Of a stretch of 64,000 nt of DNA, positions 26,486-34,790 are shown one piece after another. A model generated the notes under the pieces. That model was not told the origin of the DNA. It saw nothing but the letters and a program-made list of their open reading frames with translations, and made no database searches. The stretch is from contig NZ_JARGNU010000004.1 of NCBI RefSeq assembly GCF_029212375.1, positions 186,001 to 250,000 on the forward strand, written 5' to 3'. A program made the position numbers and the translations under genes. The number at the start of each line of letters is the position of its first letter. The first letter of the stretch is position 1. Source of the DNA: Zhongshania sp. (GTDB taxonomy: Bacteria; Pseudomonadota; Gammaproteobacteria; Pseudomonadales; Spongiibacteraceae).

Positions 26486-27855
26486 TACAGTGCCTTTAGA
26501 AAATTCAGCAGGAAATGTTGTGAATTAGAGTCGAGTTGCAAATATTGCTGGCGACTTAATTGGGCTTCGCCGCCGTGCCAGAATATGGCGGCGTGAATTG
26601 AGTTGGCGCGGCCATCGTGAAGTAGCCGCGTATGGTCTGGATCTATGCTGCGCATACCCAGCCCCCACAGCGGCGCCGTGCGCCATTCGGTGGCGGGAGT
26701 GTTGTCGGTGTTGTGCTCATCGGCGAGTGCTGGGCCCATATCGTGGAGCAGTAGATCACTAAAGGGGTAAATGGTTTCGCTGCGAGCTAGGGTACTCGAG
26801 TTAGCCGGCTGCGGGTAGCTTGCGCGAATATGGGTCTGCGTTGCGGGAATATGGCAGGCGGCGCAGCCGAGTTGCTGAAACACGCTAAAGCCTTTTTCAA
26901 AGTCGGCGTTATGACGCGGGCTGGGTATGGCGAGATTGGCAATGTAGTTGGTTACTGCGTCCAATAATTTCGCGCTGATTTCATGTTCGTGTTGAGTTTC
27001 GCAATTAGGCGTATTTGCTGGGCAATTAGCTGCGGGATAAATGGGCGAGCGAATACCAATATCTTGGCTAAAGGCCAATGCAATTTGTTGTTTTAAGCTA
27101 CTTTGGCTGGCCTTCCAGCCAAATTTGCCTGGCCGAAAGCGCTGGCTTGCTGCATCCCAGCGTTGAATAGCGCGGCCAGAAATACCATTGCCGTCGCGGT
27201 CATCGGGGTCGCTGTGGCGCAAAATGTCTTCATCACTGATGCCGTCGAGCAAGCCCATGCCAATCAGTGCTGGCGCGAGGCGAGCTGAATACGCTAGCTC
27301 GCTGGTGTCGCCGTATTGGCCATTTTTAATGTAGTAACGGCGGTGATTCAACGGAGCCACTATGCCCTGTCTATTCGCGAGTAATGCCGATACGGTTTGC
27401 CAAGTAATTTGGCCTTCGGCGAGGGTGCCGGTGAGGGCGTGATCTTGCAGCTGCTCGCCGTAGGCTTGGTGCTGTGCGCCGCTGGGCGCGATGCGCAAAA
27501 TTAAGCCTGGTCCGTGTTCGGGCAGCTGGCCTTGGCCGTTATATTGGTGACAGCCGACACAGCTATTGGCATTGAATAAGGGACCGAGTCCGTCTCTGGC
27601 GGTGGTGCTGGCTGGGCCGCTGACCCAAGCTTGGGTCGCAAAACTTTTACCCACCGCCCAGTCGAGTTGCTGTTCAATGCTGAGCTGTGGCTGGGCTTGC
27701 AGCAGCAGGCGTGGCGAACCTTGCTCGCGGCTAAAACTCATTGCGCTGGGGTAGGGTGTAGGCAGAGGGCTTTCACAGGCGAGCAAACTGAGCAAACCTA
27801 TACAAAGCATGGCTTTAGCGAGTACTAAAGCCAGCATTGAGCGCCGACTTTTCAA
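26485..27855 (-). CDS. Di-haem oxidoreductase (DUF1111, thiol-oxidoreductase-like) lipoprotein
   Basis: 456 residues. The signal ends in a lipobox (GLLSLLACESP). Two c-type haem motifs are visible: CVGCHQY at about residue 95 and CAACHIP at about 330. Between them lie blocks typical of DUF1111 proteins: GMGLLDGISDEDILRHSD, DRDGNGISGR, GKFGWKASQ and the later LHDMGPALAD and APLWGLGMRSID. The start is a TTG at 27855, three bases after the imelysin stop, or an ATG six codons later. It probably carries electrons in the periplasm for redox chemistry on iron handled by its imelysin neighbours; the substrate is not established. Confidence 0.93.
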   Translation of the reverse strand: MKSRRSMLALVLAKAMLCIGLLSLLACESPLPTPYPSAMSFSREQGSPRLLLQAQPQLSIEQQLDWAVGKSFATQAWVSGPASTTARDGLGPLFNANSCVGCHQYNGQGQLPEHGPGLILRIAPSGAQHQAYGEQLQDHALTGTLAEGQITWQTVSALLANRQGIVAPLNHRRYYIKNGQYGDTSELAYSARLAPALIGMGLLDGISDEDILRHSDPDDRDGNGISGRAIQRWDAASQRFRPGKFGWKASQSSLKQQIALAFSQDIGIRSPIYPAANCPANTPNCETQHEHEISAKLLDAVTNYIANLAIPSPRHNADFEKGFSVFQQLGCAACHIPATQTHIRASYPQPANSSTLARSETIYPFSDLLLHDMGPALADEHNTDNTPATEWRTAPLWGLGMRSIDPDHTRLLHDGRANSIHAAIFWHGGEAQLSRQQYLQLDSNSQHFLLNFLKAL

Positions 27856-27858
27856 AGC

Positions 27859-29151
27859 TTATATGCCTGTTGCTGTGGGGTCGATCTGTATCGCGCTTGC
27901 GGCAGCCTCAAAGGCGGGGGTTTGGACGACTAAGGCGGCGAGTATATCGCTAAGGATTTTTTCGCCCTGCTTATTGCCTTCAGCGATCAACATGTCGAAT
28001 TTCACTGGGTTTTGCGCGGCCTCGGCGGTGTCGCTTAATACTTTGAGGCTGGCCATGGTGTCGCTCAAGGCCTTGCGGGTTTTGTTGTCGATTGCTGGCT
28101 TAGCTTGGCGGACAAGGTCGCCCAGTGCGGGCCCGCTAAGAATGCTGCCATCTAGACGTTGATAGCGACCGAGATACAGGTTTTCGATACCGAGTCCATT
28201 ATAGTAATGAGACCAGTGGGTGTTGTCGCTAAAGCAGTCGTGTTCATCTTCGGTGGAATTGGCCTCTAAAGAGACCTTTATACGCTCGCCGCCCAATTCA
28301 CCTAGCGACAGCGAGCCCATGCCACTAAACATCCGCGCTAAGACAATATCGCTTTTAAGGCCGAGTAGCTGCGCGCGGTAGTTGTCGGTTTTGTTCGGCG
28401 CCCACTGTTTTGTCATATAGCTGAGGTCGTCGACAAGAACACTGACCGCGCTGCGCAAATACGCGGCGCGGCGGTCACAGTTGCGGTGGCTGCAGTTATC
28501 GCCAAGGCTGTAATCGGTGTAGGGGCGCTCGCCTGCGCCGAGTTCATGGCCGTGGAGATCTTGTCCCCAGAGCAAGAACTCGATCGCGTGGTAGCCCGTG
28601 GCGACGTTGGCAGCCGAGCCGCCAAGTTCGTGTAGGCTGCGCAGTAATTCGGGGGTGATGGCGCTGGCGTCGAGCACTTCGCCGCCCAGATTAATAGTTG
28701 GATTGCCAATAATGTTGAGACTACCGCCAATATTGCCCAGCGCGGCGAAGTAGTCTTCTGCTACGTAGTCAATTAAGCCCTCGTCGAGGGGCCAGCTATT
28801 TAGCTTGTATTCCCAGTCGTCTACGACGGGGTTGCCAAACCGAAACACCTCGCTCTGCTGATAGGGGATGCGGGCGGTTTTCCACGCCTGTTGCGCGGCG
28901 ACTAAGCCTGCTGGGCTTGGTGCTTTTAATAAGGCCTCGACCTTGGTTTGCAATTGACGGGCGCTACTTTCAGCGTCGCTGTACACGGCGTAGGCAAGTT
29001 CGGCGTAGTGTTTGACTACCGCTTGAGCCGTCACTGCGTTGGGCTTTTTGGTGTTGCCGCTGTCATTAGCATGAAGCAGGCTGGAGAGCATAAGGCAGCT
29101 GATAAGGACTAAAATCTGGCGAAACAGCGCTGGCATTAACAGACTCCGCAT
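27859..29151 (-). CDS. Imelysin family (peptidase M75-type) protein
   Basis: 430 residues with an N-terminal signal peptide (ILVLISCLMLSSLLHA). The imelysin signature GYHAIEFLLWGQD is intact (28579-28596 encodes GYHAIE). Other family blocks are FRFGNPVVDDWEYKLNSWPLDE, PYTDY and MFSGMGSLSLGELGGERI. Relatives include iron-regulated IrpA of cyanobacteria, the P. aeruginosa ICMP protein and the M75 domain of EfeO in ferrous iron uptake. It is the first gene of the operon, 51 nt downstream of a Fur-box-like sequence, consistent with an iron-starvation role. Peptidase activity is doubtful for the family. Confidence 0.93.
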   Translation of the reverse strand: MRSLLMPALFRQILVLISCLMLSSLLHANDSGNTKKPNAVTAQAVVKHYAELAYAVYSDAESSARQLQTKVEALLKAPSPAGLVAAQQAWKTARIPYQQSEVFRFGNPVVDDWEYKLNSWPLDEGLIDYVAEDYFAALGNIGGSLNIIGNPTINLGGEVLDASAITPELLRSLHELGGSAANVATGYHAIEFLLWGQDLHGHELGAGERPYTDYSLGDNCSHRNCDRRAAYLRSAVSVLVDDLSYMTKQWAPNKTDNYRAQLLGLKSDIVLARMFSGMGSLSLGELGGERIKVSLEANSTEDEHDCFSDNTHWSHYYNGLGIENLYLGRYQRLDGSILSGPALGDLVRQAKPAIDNKTRKALSDTMASLKVLSDTAEAAQNPVKFDMLIAEGNKQGEKILSDILAALVVQTPAFEAAASAIQIDPTATGI

Positions 29152-29202
29152 ATTCAGTAATACTCCGCGACCGGAGTAGGGGCGGATATTCTACCTGTTA
29201 TT

Positions 29203-29221
29203 GATAATGATTCGCAATTAA
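29203..29221 (-). promoter_or_regulatory. Fur-box-like site upstream of the imelysin operon
   Basis: The 19-mer GATAATGATTCGCAATTAA matches the classical Fur consensus at about 12 of 19 positions, with the left half GATAATGAT exact. It sits 51 nt before the imelysin start, where a repressor would cover the promoter. A binding assay or an iron-response experiment would settle it. The divergent lyase gene begins 100 nt further and could be affected too. Confidence 0.6.
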
Positions 29222-29320
29222 TGCTTATGATTAGTGCAGTGGTCTAACTGGTCTGAGCTTGCTTGGGCTGTGTTAAACTGCGGTTTTACCCTATTTCATT
29301 CTAAAGAGAGAATTTTTGCT

Positions 29321-30184
29321 ATGGCCGCTAATCCGCGTCGCTCAGTGCTGTATATGCCCGGTTCCAATGCTCGGGCCCTAGACAAAGCGCGGGGGCTTGA
29401 TGCCGATGTTCTCATCTTAGATTTAGAAGATGCGGTTGCGCCTGAGCAAAAAGCTGTGGCACGGGAGCAGGTGCTGGCAGCGGTTATGGCCGGTGGTTAC
29501 GGCAGGCGTGAGCTAGTGGTGCGGGTGAATGCCTTTGACACCGAGTGGGGGCGCAAAGATATTGAGGCCTTTGCAACGGCGCCGATTTCTGCGCTGTGCT
29601 TGCCCAAGGTTGAGTCGGCGCAGGAAATTCACGCGGTGGTTCAGGTATTGCAACAGGCTGGCGCAGCCGCCAGTTTAAAATTGTGGGCAATGGCGGAAAC
29701 GCCGCGAGGAATTTTGGCGGTTAACGAGATTGCGGGTGCCCATGCGCGCATGGACGCTATTGTGCTGGGAACCTCTGATCTTGCCAAAGATTTGCGGGTG
29801 CCACATACGCCACAGCGCTTGGGAATGTTAACGTCCTTGGGGCTGTGTGTGCTGGCGGCCAGAGCCAATGGTATTGATGTGTTTGACGGCGTGCATTTAG
29901 ATCTTGATGACGAAGCGGGTTTGGCGCTGGCTTGCGAGCAGGGGGTTGAGTTGGGTTTTGATGGCAAAACCTTGATTCACCCCAAGCAAATTGCGGTGAC
30001 CAATAAGGCCTTCTCACCCTCGGCGGAAGCCTTGGCGCGGGCAGAGAAGATCCAAGTGGCTTGGCAACAAGCTCAAGCCGAGGGCAAGGGCGTGGTGTTG
30101 GTTGATGGCCGCTTGGTTGAGGCGTTGCATGTTGAAGAGGCTGTGCGTTTGCTGGCGGTTGCCGAGCAAATCGCGCGGGCTTAA
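29321..30184 (+). CDS. HpcH/HpaI-type CoA ester lyase (CitE-like)
   Basis: 287 residues from the ATG at 29321, with GAGAG upstream; the open frame before it has no family similarity. The fold is a CitE/malyl-CoA lyase TIM barrel: RRSVLYMPGSNARALDKA, DVLILDLEDAVAPEQK, VVRVNAFDTEWG, ALCLPKVESAQEI, WAMAETPRGIL and FDGKTLIHPKQI. The conserved Glu and Asp magnesium ligands are in PKVES and the downstream GVHLD segment region. It cleaves or hydrolyses a CoA thioester such as malyl- or citramalyl-CoA; which one is not decidable. No citrate lyase partner subunits are near, so it is not part of CitDEF. Confidence 0.9.
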   Translation: MAANPRRSVLYMPGSNARALDKARGLDADVLILDLEDAVAPEQKAVAREQVLAAVMAGGYGRRELVVRVNAFDTEWGRKDIEAFATAPISALCLPKVESAQEIHAVVQVLQQAGAAASLKLWAMAETPRGILAVNEIAGAHARMDAIVLGTSDLAKDLRVPHTPQRLGMLTSLGLCVLAARANGIDVFDGVHLDLDDEAGLALACEQGVELGFDGKTLIHPKQIAVTNKAFSPSAEALARAEKIQVAWQQAQAEGKGVVLVDGRLVEALHVEEAVRLLAVAEQIARA

Positions 30185-30185
30185 C

Positions 30186-31205
30186 TCAATCGCTGGCTAA
30201 CGTGTGCAGTTTTGCTGGGTCGCCACTGGGGTAGCGCCGGAGATTGATTAATTCCAGTAGGCGGCCGTCTAGCCAGCTGTCGAGCTGGTAGTTTTTCATA
30301 AAGCCACAGTGACCGCCGTAGCGTTTGGTTTCAATGCTGAGGTGCTCACTATTGGCTAGGCGTGCAAAATCTTCGGCAAGAATAATAGGATCGTCCTGCG
30401 CGGCAATGATGTGTGCGGGTGAGCTTAAGGTGCTGAGGGCTTCTTCGGCGATAGAATAGGCGCGGAAATAGTCTTCAACATTGCTGAAAGGCGTGTGATG
30501 CGGAATAAAATAGCTGTTCATGTCGCGCAGGGTTTTTAGCTTAAATAAACTTTTTTGATAGCCCAGCTCTGGGTAAAGATTGATTTTTTTACGCAGCGAC
30601 TGCTGCCACTTCCGTACAAAGTACTGCTCGTAAACCCACCAGCCTTGTTCTAGCGCCGTCATGGTTTTTGCGGGGTCGACTACTGGGCAAATAGCAACGG
30701 TTTGCTTTATGTCTAAATCTGCTTCAGTGGCTTTCGCGGCGACCCGCAGGGCAAAATTGCCACCGAGTGAGAAGCCCGCCAAAAACTGCCAAGGCTGGGG
30801 GTAGATTTCATGGATTGCGGCGATGGCACCGACCACCTCGTCGAGACGTGCAGAATTAAAAAGTTCGCGGTTAAGGTGGTGGCTGGGGCCGTGGTCGCGA
30901 AGATTTAAACGGAATATATCGTAGCCCGCTTGGTATAAAGCGCCGCCGGACGAGAGCATATACGTTGATTGTGAACTGCCTTCCCAACCGTGAATGAGCG
31001 TGACTAGACCTTTGCTGCGCTTGGGCTGGGCGGCGTACTCGCCGAGGAGTTGATGGCCGTTGCCGCAATCCAAAATAACGGTTTTGCTGGCCGCTAGCAT
31101 CGCCCGAGCGCGGGGATAGCTGCGCAATTTGCGCAGCCCAGTCGATGCGAGGATAGATTGGGCGTGGGGGTTTTTTAGCAGCCCGCTTGGGGCAAAGTCG
31201 CTCAT
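30186..31205 (-). CDS. YheT-type alpha/beta hydrolase
   Basis: 339 residues from the ATG at 31205 (MSDFAPSGLLKNPHAQSIL) with AGGA upstream; an open frame to 31325 lacks a ribosome site. The YheT/Eht family layout is clear: LVTLIHGWEGSSQSTYML for the oxyanion region, the nucleophile elbow FLAGFSLGGNFALRVA, the acid in AAQDDPII and the His in KRYGGHCGFM. Family members act as esterases or acyltransferases on short to medium chains; the natural substrate is unknown. It is convergent with the CitE-like gene, only one base between the stops. Confidence 0.9.
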   Translation of the reverse strand: MSDFAPSGLLKNPHAQSILASTGLRKLRSYPRARAMLAASKTVILDCGNGHQLLGEYAAQPKRSKGLVTLIHGWEGSSQSTYMLSSGGALYQAGYDIFRLNLRDHGPSHHLNRELFNSARLDEVVGAIAAIHEIYPQPWQFLAGFSLGGNFALRVAAKATEADLDIKQTVAICPVVDPAKTMTALEQGWWVYEQYFVRKWQQSLRKKINLYPELGYQKSLFKLKTLRDMNSYFIPHHTPFSNVEDYFRAYSIAEEALSTLSSPAHIIAAQDDPIILAEDFARLANSEHLSIETKRYGGHCGFMKNYQLDSWLDGRLLELINLRRYPSGDPAKLHTLASD

Positions 31206-31754
31206 GGTGTGTCCTGAATAAGATTCTCGTGAAGATCTATTGGGCTGTGTGGAGTGCCGCTTGTTCCCGTCGCTGCATGAGCTTAGTAAGGGGGCTGCAC
31301 TGAGTGGGTCACGAGTTAGGGTCAATCATTTATCGAAGGCAGTATGCCATGGCCGTTATTAATGACCAATTATTGCAACATTTAGGCAGTTCGAGTAACG
31401 CGGAAATTTCCCATTGGCAGGGCGTAGGGGCTCGCCTGCTGATCCTTGCCTAGATACCGTATTGCCGAGGGTAATGGGTGTTCATTGTTAAGTGTGGCGG
31501 CGCTTTGTTCGAGTAGTACCTGAGCTAAACCTCGGAAGTTAGCGGATAATTACCATTTTTATATTGAACTATTCGGGTAGAATCGCAGTAGGCCTTTACT
31601 CATTCAGGGCTTGATTTTTTGCGGTTTGGTAAAGCTGCACTGCTATGCCACACTATACTTACACTGTAAGCAAATTGGGTTGAAACCAAGAATTGCTCAT
31701 ATTACCACCTAAAAACAGTGCCCAGATTGCATTTATGCGGAGTATTAGGACCTT
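31206..31754. other. 549-nt intergenic region with a tiny ORF remnant
   Basis: No convincing gene. A 34-codon plus-strand ORF (31349-31453), starting at an ATG inside CCATGG, ends abruptly at TAG and resembles nothing I know; it may be a decayed gene start. The right part (about 31540-31750) is AT-rich and likely holds the promoter of the OmpA-domain gene at 31755, with AGGA directly before its TTG start. No clear terminator, repeat or RNA structure was seen. Confidence 0.5.
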
Positions 31755-32738
31755 TTGGCTCGATTAGCGCAGTTACTTTTTTTAACGTTAAGCGTTATTG
31801 CTATATCGCCAAGTTTACGTGCCCAATTGATTAACGTGCAGCTATTGGGTAACTCACTGACGGCGCCAGTAACCGATTTGCTGTCTAATGTTGATCTTTT
31901 GAATGAAGAAGCCGGCGGCTTGGGTGTTTTACTCGAGGTGGATGTGCTTGGTGACAACGGCTTACTGGGTGTAAGTGTTAGCGGCCAAGATATATTGCTT
32001 TTGGGTGCGCCAGTGGCAGATGACCCTACTGGAAGCGTTCTTGCGCCGTTAATGGATTTGGGTGGTTCGCAGGGCGCGGTGCTTGAGTTTTTGCAGGACA
32101 CCGCGAGTGATGGCGATATCAATCCAACGGTGCTCACAGTAGTACTGCCGGGTTCTGGTGATGCGTCGAACGGCGGTATTGATAACAGTAAAGATAAAGT
32201 AATGAAGCCCGCAAGTGACTCCGCTGAAGAGTTACCAAAAGACAGCGGGTATCGATGCGTAGATAATGATCGCGACAATGTTTGCGACAGCCACGACCAA
32301 TGCCTCGATTCAGCGCCTCATGCCATTGTTTTACCCTCGGGATGTCATCTTGATGCCAAAACCCCACTGGCACTGCGAGATGTGACCTTTGCGGTTGATA
32401 CGGCACTATTAACAGCCTCGTCTACGGCGACCCTGCGACAAGCAGCGAAGATGCTGAAAGCAAACCAAAATCTACAGATTGAAATTGGCGGCCATACCGA
32501 CGATTTGGGTAGTGAAAATTATAATCAGCGTTTATCTGAACGCAGAGCTGTGGCCGTAAAAAAATACTTTCTGGCTGAGGGTGTTCCTGAGTCGATGCTT
32601 TCAGTTCGCGGTTATGGTGAGAGCCGGCCAGTTGTAGCGACGGATTCCCTTGAGGGCAATGAATTACTTGCCGCTCGAACGCGGAATCGGCGTGTTGAAC
32701 TGCGTGTCCTTAAGGGCGACCCTAAGCCTAGCGAATAG
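31755..32738 (+). CDS. OmpA-domain exported protein with Leu/Gly-rich N-terminal region
   Basis: 327 residues from a TTG with AGGA close upstream. A signal peptide (LLFLTLSVIAISPSLRA) ends near residue 23. Residues 24-110 are rich in Leu, Gly, Val and Asp with an LxxLLGxxx rhythm (VTDLLSNVDLLNEEAGGLG, LLLGAPVADDPTGSVLAPL), like the small repeat protein two genes later. A short Asp/Cys-rich thrombospondin-3-like segment follows (CVDNDRDNVCDSHDQC), then a C-terminal OmpA peptidoglycan-binding domain (EIGGHTDDLGSENYNQRLSE and RTRNRRVELRVL). It is followed in the same frame, 18 nt later, by the TpsB-like gene. Likely anchors a surface structure to peptidoglycan; inference. Confidence 0.88.
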   Translation: MARLAQLLFLTLSVIAISPSLRAQLINVQLLGNSLTAPVTDLLSNVDLLNEEAGGLGVLLEVDVLGDNGLLGVSVSGQDILLLGAPVADDPTGSVLAPLMDLGGSQGAVLEFLQDTASDGDINPTVLTVVLPGSGDASNGGIDNSKDKVMKPASDSAEELPKDSGYRCVDNDRDNVCDSHDQCLDSAPHAIVLPSGCHLDAKTPLALRDVTFAVDTALLTASSTATLRQAAKMLKANQNLQIEIGGHTDDLGSENYNQRLSERRAVAVKKYFLAEGVPESMLSVRGYGESRPVVATDSLEGNELLAARTRNRRVELRVLKGDPKPSE

Positions 32739-32756
32739 CGTTACACTGGAGAAATT

Positions 32757-34487
32757 ATGGCTATCGATTTACCACCACTTATACCACCACAGGCCTCGAC
32801 GGCAGAGCGAATAGAGCAATATTCAGCTCAGCATTCAGAGAGCGTTATTGCGGTCAAAGTCGGTGATTATGATTTGCGAATTTCGGGGAATCGCTATTTA
32901 ACTCGCGAGCAAATTGACATGATAATGGGGGCGGCAAAATCCCCCGCGCAGGCGGTGAATGCGCTAAATCAAGCGTATTATCAATTAGGGCATTTGTTAG
33001 TTACTGTGTATTTTGCCCAGCGAGATAAAACCATTTTTGCCCATGTCATTAATGGTAAATTGGCAGCAATCAAAGCCCCCGACAGTATTACGCCCTATTT
33101 TTCGGGCTTGGTTGGTGATGAAGATTTACGGAAATCTGAATTTGGCGGCAAGCAGGTGCTCGCCAATTTAAAAAGTGATCGTGCAGGGCTCGATTACGCG
33201 GTGACCTACCAAGTTGCCGGCGATCCTGCAGCTTATACTTTGGTATTTACCGAGAGACCTAAAGTAGACCACGACAGTACCGAGCTGAGTGTTAGTGCTA
33301 ATAATTTTGGTAATCGTTTCCTAGGTCGTTATTTTGGCAATGTCTCACTTAAACACGATTTTAGTAGCGGAATAGATGCCTTGTTGTCTTACGACAGGGC
33401 GCTTACCGAGTTTGGTGAGGTCAATGGCGGCGATTATTACGACGGGTATACCTTTAGGTTGAGTTATCCGAGTAGTTTTGGCCTGTATGGAATAGAGGCG
33501 CGTTATACAGAATACCAGCGCGACACAGAGGTTTTGCTTGAAGGTGGCGTAGCTGCAGAGCAAACCAGTGGGAATTCGGGGGGGCTGTGCGCAATACCAC
33601 TGCTTTGTGATATCAGTAGTGGCTTACTTGGTCTTGACTTGGGTTTACCGAGCGACTCGTCACTCCCATCTTCCGGTGGCGGGAGTACCACACTTCATCT
33701 TTATTCAGAAACGACATCGGTCGCCCTAACTGGGGAGCAGGTCATTAGTGGTGATAGTTATCATCGTTTCACGAGCTCCCAGCGACTGGAAAAAATTGAC
33801 AGTTTTATTGATGTAAAGAATGTCGGCCTTGCGTTGGATGAACCCCATACCACCCTAGAGTTGGGGCTTAAATACAATAAATTGCTGCGCTTATTTGGTG
33901 TTGGTAGCCAGTTAACTGCGCAGGGTTTTGTCGAGGCGGGTTTAGAGGGTGATGCGGGCACATTAGGCACAGATAGCCGTGAGGGTGTAGTGGCAGTAGG
34001 CCGGCGAACGGGTGAGTTTGTGGTATTTAAGCCCCGTGCGGGGCTTAAAATGGCCGTGGCCGACTGGGCCAGTATTAAGTTCGATGTAATTGGCCAATTT
34101 TCAAATAATCAGCAGTTACCGCTGCAACAGCAATTTTTTCTCGGCGGTGGTAGTGGCCTCAGCGCATATTTACCAGGTGTTTTGGTTGGTGATTCGGGTG
34201 TGTATAGCAAGCTCTCATTAGAGAGCAATGGCCTGCCATTCTTAGGCTTACAGTTCAAACCCTCGCTTTTTATTGAGCATGGTGAAGTGTGGTACGAAGA
34301 TGCCGCTGGTCAATCCGGTGACGTGCGGGCAATCGCTGATGCGGGTTTCACCCTAGAAGCGGAATTGGGGAAATACCTTAAAACTGAATTGATCGCTGCA
34401 ACACCAATTTACGATGATAATCTTGACGAAGATGCCTTATCTGCTCTAGAAGTGGATTTCTTTTGGCGTATAAAGCTCAGTTTCTAA
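32757..34487 (+). CDS. TpsB/Omp85-like outer-membrane protein
   Basis: 576 residues resembling ShlB/FhaC two-partner secretion transporters. Residues 40-165 look like POTRA domains (NRYLTREQIDMIMGAAKSPA, ALNQAYYQLGHLLVTVYFAQ), and residues ~175-576 are a beta-barrel ending in phenylalanine (WRIKLSF). Oddities: no signal peptide, since the start MAIDLPPLIPPQ is polar and the frame closes at the upstream TAG; and the conserved loop motif V-R-G-Y/F is LSAY at 34158-34169 although flanking GGG and GDSG blocks are kept. The ribosome site GGAG is strong. A substrate may be the repeat protein at 34791; inference. Confidence 0.82.
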   Translation: MAIDLPPLIPPQASTAERIEQYSAQHSESVIAVKVGDYDLRISGNRYLTREQIDMIMGAAKSPAQAVNALNQAYYQLGHLLVTVYFAQRDKTIFAHVINGKLAAIKAPDSITPYFSGLVGDEDLRKSEFGGKQVLANLKSDRAGLDYAVTYQVAGDPAAYTLVFTERPKVDHDSTELSVSANNFGNRFLGRYFGNVSLKHDFSSGIDALLSYDRALTEFGEVNGGDYYDGYTFRLSYPSSFGLYGIEARYTEYQRDTEVLLEGGVAAEQTSGNSGGLCAIPLLCDISSGLLGLDLGLPSDSSLPSSGGGSTTLHLYSETTSVALTGEQVISGDSYHRFTSSQRLEKIDSFIDVKNVGLALDEPHTTLELGLKYNKLLRLFGVGSQLTAQGFVEAGLEGDAGTLGTDSREGVVAVGRRTGEFVVFKPRAGLKMAVADWASIKFDVIGQFSNNQQLPLQQQFFLGGGSGLSAYLPGVLVGDSGVYSKLSLESNGLPFLGLQFKPSLFIEHGEVWYEDAAGQSGDVRAIADAGFTLEAELGKYLKTELIAATPIYDDNLDEDALSALEVDFFWRIKLSF

Positions 34488-34543
34488 TGTAAGAAAATGC
34501 AGTATTGCGCTGCCGAGAACATTCTCGGTAGCTGGCTTACATT
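34486..34543. repeat. Nested inverted repeat at the 3' end of the TpsB-like gene
   Basis: Outer arms AATGTAAG (34486-34493) and CTTACATT (34536-34543) enclose an inner near-perfect palindrome (34509-34532) with core CCGAGAACATTCTCGG. The outer left arm starts inside the stop codon. There is no T-run, so it is not a classical terminator. It could stabilise or process the mRNA, attenuate transcription into the repeat protein, or bind a protein as a DNA palindrome. Confidence 0.6.
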
Positions 34544-34790
34544 CAACATTCCGCTTAATTTTCTAAACTCGCCGCCTATCTGTCTTTATCTGTAGTGCTC
34601 AATGTTGCAGCTATGTGTCGTAGTTTGGGCGATTTCACCATGATTGGCATTTTATTGTGAGCAATACCACATTCAAGTGTAGGTATTAGTGCGTAGTATT
34701 CGGGTGTGGACAGCGGTTAAACTAAAATTTAATCGTGCTTAACCAAATTGATAACAATGAATAACGCTTACTAAAAGCATTGGGGATATT
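34488..34790. other. Intergenic region before the repeat-protein gene
   Basis: Apart from the nested hairpin at its left edge, this 303-nt stretch holds no ORF I would call. The last ~120 nt are AT-rich and probably contain the promoter of the downstream gene, whose start is preceded by TGGGGAT. I could not pick out a convincing -35/-10 pair. Confidence 0.5.
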
